Positions 1 through 8,727 of a stretch of DNA of 64,000 nt are shown here, piece after piece. The notes under the pieces were generated by a model. The model was not told where the DNA came from and ran no database searches. It saw nothing but the letters and a program-made list of their open reading frames with translations. The position numbers were made by a program, and so were the translations under genes. Source of the DNA: Paraburkholderia domus (GTDB taxonomy: Bacteria; Pseudomonadota; Gammaproteobacteria; Burkholderiales; Burkholderiaceae); assembly GCF_905220705.1 (NCBI RefSeq), contig NZ_CAJNAT010000008.1, positions 186,001 to 250,000 of the forward strand, written 5' to 3'. Each line of letters opens with the position of its first letter. Position 1 is the first letter of the stretch.

Positions 1-146
1 AGCCGCGCTTTGATTTCGTCGGCACGGAAATCGTAGGGAAATAGAAACTCCACTGCCTTGAAGCCGTCTTTTGCCGCAGCGGCGAAGCGATCGAGGAAAG
101 CGTGCTCGTTGTACATCATGGTCAGGTTAGCGGCAAAGCGAGGCAT
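1..146 (-). CDS. otnI: 2-oxo-tetronate isomerase, 5' part only
   Basis: This is the N-terminal part of a protein running off the window's left edge. It begins MPRFAANLTMMYNE, which is the typical start of hydroxypyruvate/2-oxo-tetronate isomerases (TIM-barrel family), and continues with HAFLDRFAAAAKDGFKAVEF. In the known pathway OtnI interconverts 2-oxo- and 3-oxo-tetronate 4-phosphate or the free acids during threonate/erythronate breakdown. A good AAGGAG ribosome site lies about 8 bases before the ATG. It is the last visible gene of the minus-strand ltnD-otnK-otnC-otnI set, about 195 bases after otnC. Product assignment rests on the N-terminus plus context. Confidence 0.8.
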   Translation of the reverse strand, partial: MPRFAANLTMMYNEHAFLDRFAAAAKDGFKAVEFLFPYDFRADEIKAR

Positions 147-340
147 GGCAGCAACTCCTTGAAAACGGTTTCGTTCAGCGCGTGGAAGCGGCAATGAGCG
201 CACGCTCCGCGAGCAGCATTTCGATGCTCGCAATTGTTGGTTTTCGCCTCTTCGAGCGAGGCCGCGATGGCGAGATCACCAGCATGTCAGTCCGTATCTG
301 CCAGTGTGGCAGCGCCACCTGGCTTTGCTTTTGTCAGCGC

Positions 341-1003
341 CTACCAGCGCGCGCCGAACACAGTCCGCAGTTCTTCGAGCGCCGCATCATCGAGTGGCGC
401 GGGCCGCGGGTTCGTCATCAGCCACAGGCGCGCGGTCTCTTCGAGTTCCTCAAGCGCATACGATGCCTGCGCCACCGAGCGCTCCCACACCACCGGGCCG
501 AGGCGCTCGAGCAAAACCGCGCGAACCGTGCCCGCGAGTGCGGCGATCTGCTCGGCCACTTGTGGGTCGCCGGGACGTTTGTAACGAATCAGCGGGACGT
601 GACCCACTTTCATCACGTAGTACGGCGTGATCGGCGGTAAAACATCGTTGTCATGCCATACACCGGCGAGCGTCAATGCGACGAGGTGCGTCGAATGCGT
701 GTGGACAATGCCGCGCGCCTCGCCGTTGCGTGCATAGATGCCCCGATGCAAGGCCAGCGTCTTCGACGGTTTGCCGCCGGACACCGTGTTGCCGTCGAAA
801 TCGACCTTGGCAATAGCGGCCGGATCGAGCCGGCCGAGGCAGGCATCGGTTGGCGTGATCAGCCAGCCGTCGTCGAGGCGCGCGCTGATGTTGCCGGCGC
901 TACCCACTGTGTAGCCGCGTTGATAGAGACTCGCACCGGTCACGCAGATTTTTTCGCGGATTCGTGCTTCGTTCGTCGTGTGGAGTGCGGGCGTGCCGGT
1001 CAT
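341..1003 (-). CDS. otnC: 3-oxo-tetronate 4-phosphate decarboxylase (class II aldolase family)
   Basis: A 220-residue class II aldolase/adducin-fold protein. The sequence shows the GNISARL motif near residue 38, a VHTHSTH metal-binding motif near residue 100 and a further conserved histidine region. Family members of this cluster type (OtnC) decarboxylate 3-oxo-tetronate 4-phosphate to dihydroxyacetone phosphate; related folds include fuculose-phosphate aldolase. The start codon overlaps the otnK stop by four bases (ATGA), so translation is probably coupled. The neighbouring otnK and ltnD make the OtnC role much more likely than a generic aldolase. Confidence 0.88.
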   Translation of the reverse strand: MTGTPALHTTNEARIREKICVTGASLYQRGYTVGSAGNISARLDDGWLITPTDACLGRLDPAAIAKVDFDGNTVSGGKPSKTLALHRGIYARNGEARGIVHTHSTHLVALTLAGVWHDNDVLPPITPYYVMKVGHVPLIRYKRPGDPQVAEQIAALAGTVRAVLLERLGPVVWERSVAQASYALEELEETARLWLMTNPRPAPLDDAALEELRTVFGARW

Positions 1004-2310
1004 TGCACAGCTCCATCGAGGTGACGCAATGCCTTTTCGAAAAAATCGATCGTGCCGAAGTTGCCGGATTTCAATGCGAGCGCGAGCGGTTCGGTGTCCG
1101 TCGTTGCAGTAGCGGGCACACCGGGATCGATCTGCGCGCCGATACGCAACGTGTGCACGTCGAGCGCCTGCACCACGGCGCCCGAGGTTTCGCCGCCCGC
1201 CACCACGAACTTGCGCACGCCGCGCTCACGCAAACCGCGTGCGATCGACGCCAGCGTGGATTCGACCAGATGCCCTGCTTCGTTGACACCGAGTTCGCGT
1301 TGCACTGCCTTGACTTCGTCGGGCGTGGCGGTGGCGTAGATCAGCACGGGTTCGTTTTTATCCAGGTACAGCTGCGCAAACGCCAGCGCCTGCTCGACCA
1401 CCGGCTCGCCGCGCGCCGCCGCAAGCGGATCGATGCGGAACGCGGGGCGCGTTTGGCGCCAGGCCGCCACTTGCGCGTTGGTCGCTGTCGAGGCGCTGCC
1501 GGCCAGCACCGCCGACAATCCTTCGGCGCGCGGCAACTGCGCGGCATCCTTGCCTTCTGCGAGCAAACCGGCGCGACGGAAGTTGGCGGGCAGACCTAGC
1601 GCAATACCGGAGCCACCCGTGACTAGCGTGAGGTCGGCACATGCCTCGCCGAGTATGTAAAGATCCGCGTCCGATACCGCATCGGCAATCGCTATTCGCG
1701 CGCCGTCGCCACGCAGCGCATCGAAGGCTTTGCGTACTGTCGATACACCTTTTGCCACTGTGTCGTATCGCACGAGGCCGACTTTCGATCCGGTCTGCCG
1801 CTGGAGCACGCGCACGAGGTTCGCATCGCGCATCGGCGTCAACGGATGATTTTCCATGCCCGATTCGTTCAGCAGCTTATCGCCGACGAACAGATAACCG
1901 CGATAGATCGTGCGGCCGTTCTCGGGAAACGCCGGACAGGCAATCGTGAAAGCCGTTGCGCCAGCCTCAGCGGACAATGCGTCGAGCAAGGCATCCGCGA
2001 CCGGGCCGATGTTACCGGCGTCGGTCGAATCGAACGTCGAACAGTATTTGAAAAAGAACTGACGGCATCCTTGCGCGCGCAACCAGTCGAGCGCGGCGAG
2101 CGATTGCGCGGCCGCGTCGGCAGCGGGAATCGTGCGCGATTTCAGCGCGACGACCAGCGCGTCGGCTTCAACGACATCGTTCGACGCGGGCACGCCGATG
2201 GTCTGTACCGTGCGCATGCCGCCGCGCACCAGCATGTTGGCGAGATCGGTGGCGCCGGTGAAATCGTCGGCGATACAGCCGAGCAGCGCGCGTTTGGACG
2301 GGGTGGTCAT
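1000..2310 (-). CDS. otnK: 3-oxo-tetronate kinase (four-carbon acid sugar kinase, DUF1537)
   Basis: A 436-residue protein of the four-carbon acid sugar kinase family. The N-terminus LLGCIADDFTGATDLAN carries the family's DDFTGATD signature, and the C-terminal nucleotide-binding half contains VVAGGETSGAVV. OtnK phosphorylates 3-oxo-tetronate at C4 with ATP in cytoplasmic catabolism of threonate and erythronate. It lies 15 bases after ltnD and overlaps otnC by four bases, so the genes form one transcript. Length is normal for the family. Exact stereochemistry of the substrate (L- or D-threonate, erythronate) cannot be read from sequence. Confidence 0.92.
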   Translation of the reverse strand: MTTPSKRALLGCIADDFTGATDLANMLVRGGMRTVQTIGVPASNDVVEADALVVALKSRTIPAADAAAQSLAALDWLRAQGCRQFFFKYCSTFDSTDAGNIGPVADALLDALSAEAGATAFTIACPAFPENGRTIYRGYLFVGDKLLNESGMENHPLTPMRDANLVRVLQRQTGSKVGLVRYDTVAKGVSTVRKAFDALRGDGARIAIADAVSDADLYILGEACADLTLVTGGSGIALGLPANFRRAGLLAEGKDAAQLPRAEGLSAVLAGSASTATNAQVAAWRQTRPAFRIDPLAAARGEPVVEQALAFAQLYLDKNEPVLIYATATPDEVKAVQRELGVNEAGHLVESTLASIARGLRERGVRKFVVAGGETSGAVVQALDVHTLRIGAQIDPGVPATATTDTEPLALALKSGNFGTIDFFEKALRHLDGAVQ

Positions 2311-2325
2311 GGCGGGCTCCAGCGC

Positions 2326-3216
2326 TTATTTCGCCGTCGGCACGTCGATGCCGGGGAAAATCTTGATCACCGCTGAATCGTCCTCACCACCGTGACCGGC
2401 AGAAGACGCCATCATGAACATCTGATGCGCCGCTGCCGACAAGGGCAACGGAAACTTCGAGCGGCGTGCGGTATCGAGCACCAGGCCGAGATCCTTGACG
2501 AAGATATCGACCGCCGAGAGCGGCGTGTAATCACCGCTCAAAATGTGTGGCACACGGTTCTCGAACATCCACGAATTGCCCGCGCTGTGCGTGATGACCT
2601 CGTACAGCGCATCCGGATCGACGCCTTCGCGCAAACCGAGCGCCATCGCCTCGGCGGCCACGGCGATATGCACGCCGGCCAGCAACTGATTGATGATCTT
2701 CACCTTCGAACCCGCGCCGTGCGCCGAGCCCAGCCGGTAGACCTTGCCCGCCATCGCGGCAAGCACGTCCTCGCACGCTGCATAGGCGGTGTCCGGGCCG
2801 GAAGTCATCATCGTCATTTCGCCGGACGCGGCGCGCGCCGCGCCACCGGACACCGGCGCGTCGAGCATCTGCAAACCAGCGGTTTCAATACGCTTACCGA
2901 GTTCGATCGCGAAGTCCGGTGCCACGGTTGCGCTCGCAATCACCACACCACCGGGTTTCATCGCGGCGACCGCGCCTTGCGTGCCGAACAGCACGGCTTC
3001 GGTTTGGGCGGCATTCACGACCAGCGTAACGACCACTTCGCATTGCGCGCCAAGCTCGGCAGGCGACCCACAGCCGACGCCGCCAGCCGCAACGAACGCT
3101 TGCAAGACCTCGTGGCGCAGGTCGCACGCGTGAACCTGAAAACCCGCGCGCAGCAGCGAGCGCGCCACGCCCATGCCCATCGCTCCGAGTCCGATGACGC
3201 CTACATTTCTGGACAT
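2326..3216 (-). CDS. ltnD: L-threonate dehydrogenase (beta-hydroxyacid dehydrogenase family)
   Basis: A 296-residue beta-hydroxyacid dehydrogenase. The NAD-binding GVIGLGAMGMGVARSLL stretch is at the N-terminus (GxGxMG), the substrate motif DAPVSGGAARAASG is near residue 120, and the catalytic lysine lies in GAGSKVKIINQLL near residue 170. In this cluster type the enzyme (LtnD) oxidises threonate to 2-oxo-tetronate, which OtnI, OtnK and OtnC then process. It is the first gene of the operon, just downstream of a GntR regulator on the same strand. A tartronate semialdehyde reductase role is the main alternative but fits the context less well. Confidence 0.87.
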   Translation of the reverse strand: MSRNVGVIGLGAMGMGVARSLLRAGFQVHACDLRHEVLQAFVAAGGVGCGSPAELGAQCEVVVTLVVNAAQTEAVLFGTQGAVAAMKPGGVVIASATVAPDFAIELGKRIETAGLQMLDAPVSGGAARAASGEMTMMTSGPDTAYAACEDVLAAMAGKVYRLGSAHGAGSKVKIINQLLAGVHIAVAAEAMALGLREGVDPDALYEVITHSAGNSWMFENRVPHILSGDYTPLSAVDIFVKDLGLVLDTARRSKFPLPLSAAAHQMFMMASSAGHGGEDDSAVIKIFPGIDVPTAK

Positions 3217-3289
3217 GCCTGACTTCTCCGTTGGTTAGCCGCAAGCGTCCCGATGGAACGCAACCCGGCCCGACCCGAGCCGGTTCAGC

Positions 3290-3994
3290 TCAGCAAATGC
3301 CCGCTTCCGCGAGCCGCCGTGCCGCGTTGTTCATATGGGTGCTCGCCGCGTTACGCGCCGCCATCGGGTCTCCCGCCCGAATCGCCGCGACGATGGCCGC
3401 ATGCTCATCGCGCACCTGACGTGAAAAGTCATCGCGCAGCGCTTCGTTACGCCGCGTCACAACGGTGCCGGCTTCGAGGTACTGATTCAGGAAGGTGAGC
3501 GTCTTGAGGAAATACGGATTGCCGGTGGCCGCGGCGATTGCACGGTGAAACGCGACATCTTCGGCGACGCCGTTCTTGCCTTCGGCCACCGCTTCGTCGA
3601 TTCTGGCGAGCGCGGCGTCGATCGACATCATGTCCGCGTCGCTGCGGCGCATAGCGGCCTCCGAGGCGACTTCCGCCTCGATCGCCCGCCGCAGCGCGAG
3701 GATTTGCAGCACCGAGCCCGCTTCAACCGCCTCCGCGTAATCGATACGCAGCGGCCGGATCGCGCCGTGCGCGGCAATGAACACGCCGCTGCCCTGGCGC
3801 GGCTCGACCACGCCTTCATTCTTCAACCGCGAAATCGCCTCACGGATCACCGTACGGCTCACGCCGAACTGCTGCGCCAGCACCGCCTCGGTCGGCAGCT
3901 TGCCGCCGCGCGCGAAGGTGCCTTTGTCGATCTGCTTGAGCAACTGCTGCGCGACGGTATCGCTCAGCGCGCGCACAGGGATCTTGTCGAACAT
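3290..3994 (-). CDS. GntR-family regulator, FadR/FCD subfamily
   Basis: A 234-residue transcription factor. Residues about 10-75 form a GntR winged helix-turn-helix (LPTEAVLAQQFGVSRTVIRE), followed by an all-helical FCD ligand-binding domain with the metal-site histidines expected of this subfamily (for example FHRAIAAATGNPYFL). FCD regulators typically repress the adjacent sugar-acid operon until its substrate or an intermediate binds. It sits immediately upstream of ltnD on the same strand, about 73 bases away, and is divergent from an IclR gene; the threonate operon is its likely target. Confidence 0.88.
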   Translation of the reverse strand: MFDKIPVRALSDTVAQQLLKQIDKGTFARGGKLPTEAVLAQQFGVSRTVIREAISRLKNEGVVEPRQGSGVFIAAHGAIRPLRIDYAEAVEAGSVLQILALRRAIEAEVASEAAMRRSDADMMSIDAALARIDEAVAEGKNGVAEDVAFHRAIAAATGNPYFLKTLTFLNQYLEAGTVVTRRNEALRDDFSRQVRDEHAAIVAAIRAGDPMAARNAASTHMNNAARRLAEAGIC

Positions 3995-4024
3995 GGATGT
4001 CCCGATGGATCATGTTGTCGGGTC

Positions 4025-4033
4025 ATCATACAA
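4025..4033. promoter_or_regulatory. Possible FCD-GntR operator in divergent promoter region
   Basis: The divergent gap upstream of the GntR gene contains ATCATACAA (complement TTGTATGAT), 31 bases before the GntR start, within a loose inverted arrangement TTGT-11 bases-ACAA (4015-4033). A near-identical 9-mer recurs upstream of the second FCD regulator in this window and its divergent target. The role as an operator is inferred. Confidence 0.35.
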
Positions 4034-4200
4034 ATTTGAGATCCTGGCTGCATCCATGCAAACCCTGATTTTTTTGTGCAAAAGCGGGCAAAGTTGGCGA
4101 AACAGAAGGCTTAAGCTATCGTCACGCCTTTGCGCAGCATCGCGCCCGCTGCACCGCGCGAACGCTGTGCACCCTTCTTCGAATGCATCTTTCAAGGTCC

Positions 4201-5025
4201 ATGAGCAAAGCCCTGCCGCCGTCTTCTGCCGTTCCTGCCGACGCCGAACCGGCCTCGGACAAACCGGGCGACACGTATGTGCAGTCGTTCGCGCGAGGTC
4301 TCTCGGTGATTCGCGCGTTCAATGCCACCCATCCCGAACAGACGCTCACCGACGTCGCCGCCGCCACCGGCCTGACACGCGCCGGCGCACGCCGCATCCT
4401 GCTGACCCTGCAGACGCTCGGCTACGTGGAGGCCGAAGGCCGCCTGTTCCGCCTCACGCCGAAGATTCTCGATCTCGGTTTCGCGTATCTGACCTCGATG
4501 CCGTTCTGGAATCTCGCCGAACCGGTGATGGAAAGTCTGTCGGCGCAGGTTCATGAGAGTTGCTCGGCGGCCGTGCTCGATCGCACCGAAATCGTCTACG
4601 TGCTGCGCGTGCCGACCCACAAGATCATGACCATCAACCTGTCGATCGGCAGCCGCTTGCCGGCGTATTGCACGTCGATGGGCCGTGTCCTGCTGTCCGC
4701 GCTCGACGACGAAGCGCTCGACGCAACCCTGAGTTCGACGCCGCTCTACGCACACACGCCGCGCACGGTGACCGACAAGGAAGAGCTGAAAAAGCTGATC
4801 GCGCAGGTCCGCCGCCAGGGATGGGCGATCGTCGATCAGGAACTGGAAGGCGGCCTGATCTCGCTGTCCGCGCCGATTCGCAATCGCCAGGGGCGCGTGA
4901 TCGCGGCGATGAATATTAGCGGCAATGCTCAGCGCAATTCGGCCAAGCAGATGGTGAAGGCGTTTCTGGAACCGTTGCAGCAAGCCGCGCAGACGGTCTC
5001 GGAGATGGTGGCGCGGCGCGGTTGA
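4201..5025 (+). CDS. IclR-family transcriptional regulator (PcaR/PcaU-like)
   Basis: A 274-residue IclR regulator. The N-terminal winged helix spans about residues 25-90 (QSFARGLSVIRAFN, LTDVAAATGLTRAGARRILLTL) and the C-terminal effector domain includes YCTSMGRVLLSAL and the GGLISLSAPI stretch typical of the family. The opening QSFARGLSVI is characteristic of the PcaR/PobR/PcaU branch that controls aromatic-acid catabolism. An in-frame ATG six codons upstream (4183) is possible; 4201 was chosen because AAGG sits just before it. No aromatic-degradation genes are in view, so the target may be the adjacent convergent transporter or genes elsewhere. Confidence 0.85.
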   Translation: MSKALPPSSAVPADAEPASDKPGDTYVQSFARGLSVIRAFNATHPEQTLTDVAAATGLTRAGARRILLTLQTLGYVEAEGRLFRLTPKILDLGFAYLTSMPFWNLAEPVMESLSAQVHESCSAAVLDRTEIVYVLRVPTHKIMTINLSIGSRLPAYCTSMGRVLLSALDDEALDATLSSTPLYAHTPRTVTDKEELKKLIAQVRRQGWAIVDQELEGGLISLSAPIRNRQGRVIAAMNISGNAQRNSAKQMVKAFLEPLQQAAQTVSEMVARRG

Positions 5026-5059
5026 GTGATAAGCGAAGCCCCGATGAGGGGCAACGCAA

Positions 5060-6361
5060 TCAATCGATCGGCTTATCCGCCGTCTCTTTCAGCATCGACA
5101 CCGCGATCAACGACACGACCACACACGCCGCCACGTAACCGGCCGGCGCCAGCTTGCTGCCGGTCAGTTTGATCAGCCACGTCGCGACCAGCTGCGCGGT
5201 ACCGCCGAATACGCACACGCTCAGCGCGTAGGCGATCGAAATGCCGGTGGCGCGCACACGCCGCGGGAACGACTCGCACATCAAGGCGAATTCCGACGCC
5301 GATCCCATCGAGTAGAACAGTAACATCAGCGCGGTCGCCGACATGATGACGGGCAACTGCGGGAAGCGGTTGATCAGCATGAAGGCTGGAAACAGCAGCA
5401 GCACCAGCACGCCGCGTCCGAACAGAATCGGCCGCTTGCGGCTGCCGATACGGTCGGACAGCATGCCGAACAACGGACACGTGATGAGCATGACGAACCC
5501 CGACGCAACGCCGACCAGCATCGACAGCGACATGGGCAGGCCGAGCGTGTGGATCGCATAAGTCGGCATGTAGAAAGTCAGGATGTAGGTCGAGACCGTG
5601 CCGCCCATCACCGTGAGCGTAATCAGCACCAGCGGACGCAGATGCGCCGTGAAGAGTTCGTGCAGCACGCCGCGCTCGATGGCGTGGCTGTGCGTGCTTG
5701 CGGGATCGTCCGCGAGACGGCGGCGCAGGTAGATGCCGACCGGCGCGATCAGCACGCCGATCAGAAACGGAATGCGCCAGCCCCAGCTTTCCAGCGACTC
5801 TTTCGGCAGAGCGGCCGAGAGCGCCGCCGCGATGCCCGACCCCATCAGCGCCGCGCCGCCTTGCGTCGCCAGCTGCCAGCTGGCGCGAAAACCACGCCGT
5901 GTGCCGCCGCCTTGTTCCAGCAGGGTGGACGTCGCCGCACCGAACTCGCCGCCTTGCGAGAAGCCTTGCACGAGACGCGCCAGCACGATCAGCAGCGGCG
6001 CGGCGACACCGATCTGCGCATACGTCGGTGCGATCGCGATCGCACCGGTACTCGCCGCCATCAGCATGATGGTCAGGTTGAGCGCGGCCTTGCGGCCTTT
6101 GCGGTCCGCATACACGCCGAGCATCACGCTGCCGAGCGGCCGCGTGATGAAACCTGCGGCGAAGGTCGCCACGGATAGGAGCAGCGAGGTCGTCGGATCC
6201 GCCGACGGGAAAAACAGCTTACCGATGATCACGGCAAAAAAGCCGTACACGGTGAAGTCGAAAAACTCGAGCCAGTTGCCGATCACCGCTGCGGCGATCG
6301 CGCCGCGGCTCGTGGTTCGGGTGGCGTCGACGGTACGGCTCGCATCCGTTGTGGCATTCAT
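5060..6361 (-). CDS. MFS transporter, metabolite:H+ symporter (MHS) family
   Basis: A 433-residue twelve-helix transporter. IGNWLEFFDFTVYGFF near residue 26 is the hallmark N-terminal motif of MHS symporters (citrate, ketoglutarate, proline/betaine type), and VYADRKGRKAAL is the MFS loop 2-3 signature; LSDRIGSRKRP is its counterpart between helices 8 and 9. It would import an organic acid across the inner membrane with protons. It lies on the same strand downstream of an M20D amidohydrolase gene, with about 130 bases between them, suggesting import of that enzyme's substrate. Specific substrate is unknown. Confidence 0.85.
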   Translation of the reverse strand: MNATTDASRTVDATRTTSRGAIAAAVIGNWLEFFDFTVYGFFAVIIGKLFFPSADPTTSLLLSVATFAAGFITRPLGSVMLGVYADRKGRKAALNLTIMLMAASTGAIAIAPTYAQIGVAAPLLIVLARLVQGFSQGGEFGAATSTLLEQGGGTRRGFRASWQLATQGGAALMGSGIAAALSAALPKESLESWGWRIPFLIGVLIAPVGIYLRRRLADDPASTHSHAIERGVLHELFTAHLRPLVLITLTVMGGTVSTYILTFYMPTYAIHTLGLPMSLSMLVGVASGFVMLITCPLFGMLSDRIGSRKRPILFGRGVLVLLLFPAFMLINRFPQLPVIMSATALMLLFYSMGSASEFALMCESFPRRVRATGISIAYALSVCVFGGTAQLVATWLIKLTGSKLAPAGYVAACVVVSLIAVSMLKETADKPID

Positions 6362-6428
6362 CGCGGGTATTCCTCGTTGTTATGGTTATGTGACTGGCAG
6401 TGCGAACTCAATGCCAGCTCGTCGGATC

Positions 6429-6501
6429 CTCATTTACGACTGAGGCACCTCATTAGCGCCTCAGGCTCCTCATTGCCCTCTCATTGCCCCCTCATTGCCC
6501 C
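6429..6501. repeat. Short degenerate CTCATT repeat cluster
   Basis: CTCATT occurs five times at 6429, 6449, 6469, 6480 and 6491, the last three as CTCATTGCCC at 11-bp spacing. The copy at 6491 contains the stop codon of the amidohydrolase gene. The core resembles the CTCATTGG unit repeated inside phnH at 11491. Confidence 0.6.
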
Positions 6502-7682
6502 AGATACCGCTCCACCAGCCGCGTCCAGAAGGCCGCGCCGACCGGGAGATTGCGGTCGTTGAAGTCGTAATGGGGGTTGTGCACCATGCAGCCGTCTTCG
6601 CCCGCACCGTTGCCGATTCGCAGGAACGTGCCGGGCCGTTTCTGCAGCATGAAGGCGAAATCTTCGCTGCCCATCAGGATGTCGGTCTGCTCGACTACTT
6701 TATCGTCGCCGACCAGCTCACGCGCCACCTGCACCGCGAAGTCCGTTTCGGCATCCGAATTGATCACCACCGGATAGCCTTCGATGTACTCCACCACCGC
6801 CTTGCCGCCATAGCTCGCGGCCTGGCTTTCGGCGAGTTCGGTAATGCGTTTTTTCAGCAGCGTGCGCACTTCCGGGCTGAACGAACGCACACTCAACTCC
6901 AGCTTCGCGCTGCTCGAAATCACGTTGTTCGCGGTCCCCGCATGCATCGAGCCGACCGTCACCACCGCCGGCTGCGACGGGTCGACGTTACGCGCGACGA
7001 TGGTCTGCAACGCCATCACGATGCTCGCCGCCACCACCACCGGATCGACCGTCAGATGCGGACGCGCCGCATGACCGCCGACGCCTTCGATCGTGATGAT
7101 CGCCTTGTCGCCCGCCGACATGAACGGCCCCTTGCGGAACAGCATCATCCCCGGTTCCTCGCCCGGATGGTTGTGCAGACCGAACACGGCGTCGCACGGG
7201 AAGCGCTCGAACAGGCCGTCGTTGATCATTTTCATCGCGCCGCTGTCGATGCCGCTTTCTTCGGCCGGCTGGAAGTACAGATGCACAGTGCCCGAGAAAT
7301 TGCGTGTGGCGGCGAGATGCTGCGCGGCGCCGAGCAGCATCGTCGTGTGGCCGTCGTGGCCGCATGCGTGCATCTTGCCGTGCGTGCCGCTTGCATACGG
7401 CAGGCCGGTTTGTTCGATGATCGGCAGCGCGTCCATGTCGGCGCGAATGCCAATGCTGCGCGTGCCGTCGCCCAGCTTCAGCGTGCCCACCACGCCGGTT
7501 TGACCGACCCCGCGCGTGACCTGCCAGCCCCATTGTTCGAGCTTCTCAGCCACCAGGGCTCCGGTTTGCACTTCCTCGTAGGCGAGCTCCGGGTGGTGAT
7601 GGATGTGATGGCGGATCTCGCGCAGGCTTTCGGCGGCAGGCACCAGGTCGGACACTTCAGTAAAACGCGCGGCTTCGCTCAT
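6492..7682 (-). CDS. M20D-family amidohydrolase (hippurate hydrolase-like)
   Basis: A 396-residue zinc amidohydrolase of the M20D group (HipO, AbgA, IAA-amino-acid hydrolase relatives). HHHPELAYEEVQT lies near residue 30, the metal and active-site motif HACGHDGHTTML near residue 107, FQPAEESGIDSG near residue 137, and GGHAARPH starts the lid domain. These enzymes cleave N-acyl amino acids, hippurate or p-aminobenzoyl-glutamate. The flanking divergent LysR regulator and downstream MHS transporter look like an import, cleavage and control unit. Three metal ligands and length are intact; the substrate cannot be deduced. Confidence 0.9.
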   Translation of the reverse strand: MSEAARFTEVSDLVPAAESLREIRHHIHHHPELAYEEVQTGALVAEKLEQWGWQVTRGVGQTGVVGTLKLGDGTRSIGIRADMDALPIIEQTGLPYASGTHGKMHACGHDGHTTMLLGAAQHLAATRNFSGTVHLYFQPAEESGIDSGAMKMINDGLFERFPCDAVFGLHNHPGEEPGMMLFRKGPFMSAGDKAIITIEGVGGHAARPHLTVDPVVVAASIVMALQTIVARNVDPSQPAVVTVGSMHAGTANNVISSSAKLELSVRSFSPEVRTLLKKRITELAESQAASYGGKAVVEYIEGYPVVINSDAETDFAVQVARELVGDDKVVEQTDILMGSEDFAFMLQKRPGTFLRIGNGAGEDGCMVHNPHYDFNDRNLPVGAAFWTRLVERYLGQ

Positions 7683-7812
7683 CTATCGCTCCATGGGAAT
7701 TCACGCCGCATCACGCGGCAAACAGGCAAGCACTATAGCCACGCCGTTTTGTTCGAATAAGATGCTGTTTTTTTCACCCCGATTAACAAGCTTTATATAC
7801 GGGATTACCCTC

Positions 7813-8721
7813 ATGAAGCTGCAGCAACTGCAAGCGTTCGTCGCCGCCGCCCATCACCGCAGTCTGCGCGCCGCCGCGCGCGAGCTCGGCGTGACGCAAC
7901 CGGCTGTAACGCATACGATCCGCGAGCTGGAAAGCGCGCTGAATGCCGAGTTGATGGTGCGCAGCGTGCGCGGCATCGAGTTGACGGCGTGCGGGCTTGC
8001 GCTGTTGCCGCGCGCAGAACAGTTGCTGGGCGATATGCGCCGCACCGTCGAAGCAGTCGAACAGGTGAAGGGGGAACTGGCCGGCAAGGTCAGTGTGGGC
8101 ACGATGCCGTCGATCGCGTTGACTGCCCTGCCCCACGCGGTTTCGAAGTTTCGCCGGGCGATGCCGCTGGTGAATCTGCATCTGGAAGAAGTCACGATCC
8201 CGGATGCCGTCGCGCGTTTGCGTAACGGCGCGCTCGATATCGCGGCGATCCATCATGTGCAGGCGCTCGACAGCGATCTGGTGCAAGCGCCGCTCTACTC
8301 GACGCAGTTCGTCGTCGCGATGCGCGCCGGGCATCCGCTGGCGAACGTCACGCGTCTGCACGACCTGCTCGACGCGGAATGGATCGTGACGGTGGGCGCC
8401 GATCACTTTCCGCATAGCGTGATGATGGCGATGTTCAACGCGCACGGCCTGCCGGTGCCAAAACGGCTGGTGCGGGCGCCGTCGTCGTTCGCGGTAACGC
8501 TCGGGCTGGTGTCGCAAACCGATGTAATCGGCTGCTTCACGCGGCCGCTCGCACAGATGGTCGCGCCGCTGGGCATACGCGTTGCACAGATTGAAGAAGC
8601 GCTGCCGAATTACGATCTCAGCATTATTTCGCGGCGCAATCTGTTGCCTACACCCGCGGTACTGCAGTTTGTGTCGTGTTTGCAGGAAGCCACCCGGGAG
8701 CGGATGTCGGCGGCCGGGTAG
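7813..8721 (+). CDS. LysR-family regulator (AbgR-like)
   Basis: A 302-residue LysR-type regulator. MKLQQLQAFVAAAHHRSLR begins the winged helix-turn-helix (AARELGVTQPAVTHTIRELE), followed by the two-lobed periplasmic-binding-like effector domain starting near residue 90 (GKVSVGTMPSIALTALP). The reading frame is open 40 codons further upstream, but 7813 is the start that places the canonical LysR N-terminus correctly. It is divergent from the M20D amidohydrolase with 130 bases between the starts, the classic layout for LysR autoregulation and activation of the neighbour. The N-terminal domain resembles AbgR, which controls p-aminobenzoyl-glutamate use. Confidence 0.88.
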   Translation: MKLQQLQAFVAAAHHRSLRAAARELGVTQPAVTHTIRELESALNAELMVRSVRGIELTACGLALLPRAEQLLGDMRRTVEAVEQVKGELAGKVSVGTMPSIALTALPHAVSKFRRAMPLVNLHLEEVTIPDAVARLRNGALDIAAIHHVQALDSDLVQAPLYSTQFVVAMRAGHPLANVTRLHDLLDAEWIVTVGADHFPHSVMMAMFNAHGLPVPKRLVRAPSSFAVTLGLVSQTDVIGCFTRPLAQMVAPLGIRVAQIEEALPNYDLSIISRRNLLPTPAVLQFVSCLQEATRERMSAAG

Positions 8722-8727
8722 TCGAGC

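Noticed and set aside
36..340. Possible gene between otnC and otnI
   Set aside because: The 195-base gap has no frame with family features; the plus-strand frames starting near 182 overlap otnC in antisense and lack coding character.
6495..7760. Plus-strand open frame of about 420 codons opposite the amidohydrolase
   Set aside because: Histidine- and arginine-rich shadow frame; the minus strand holds all M20D motifs.
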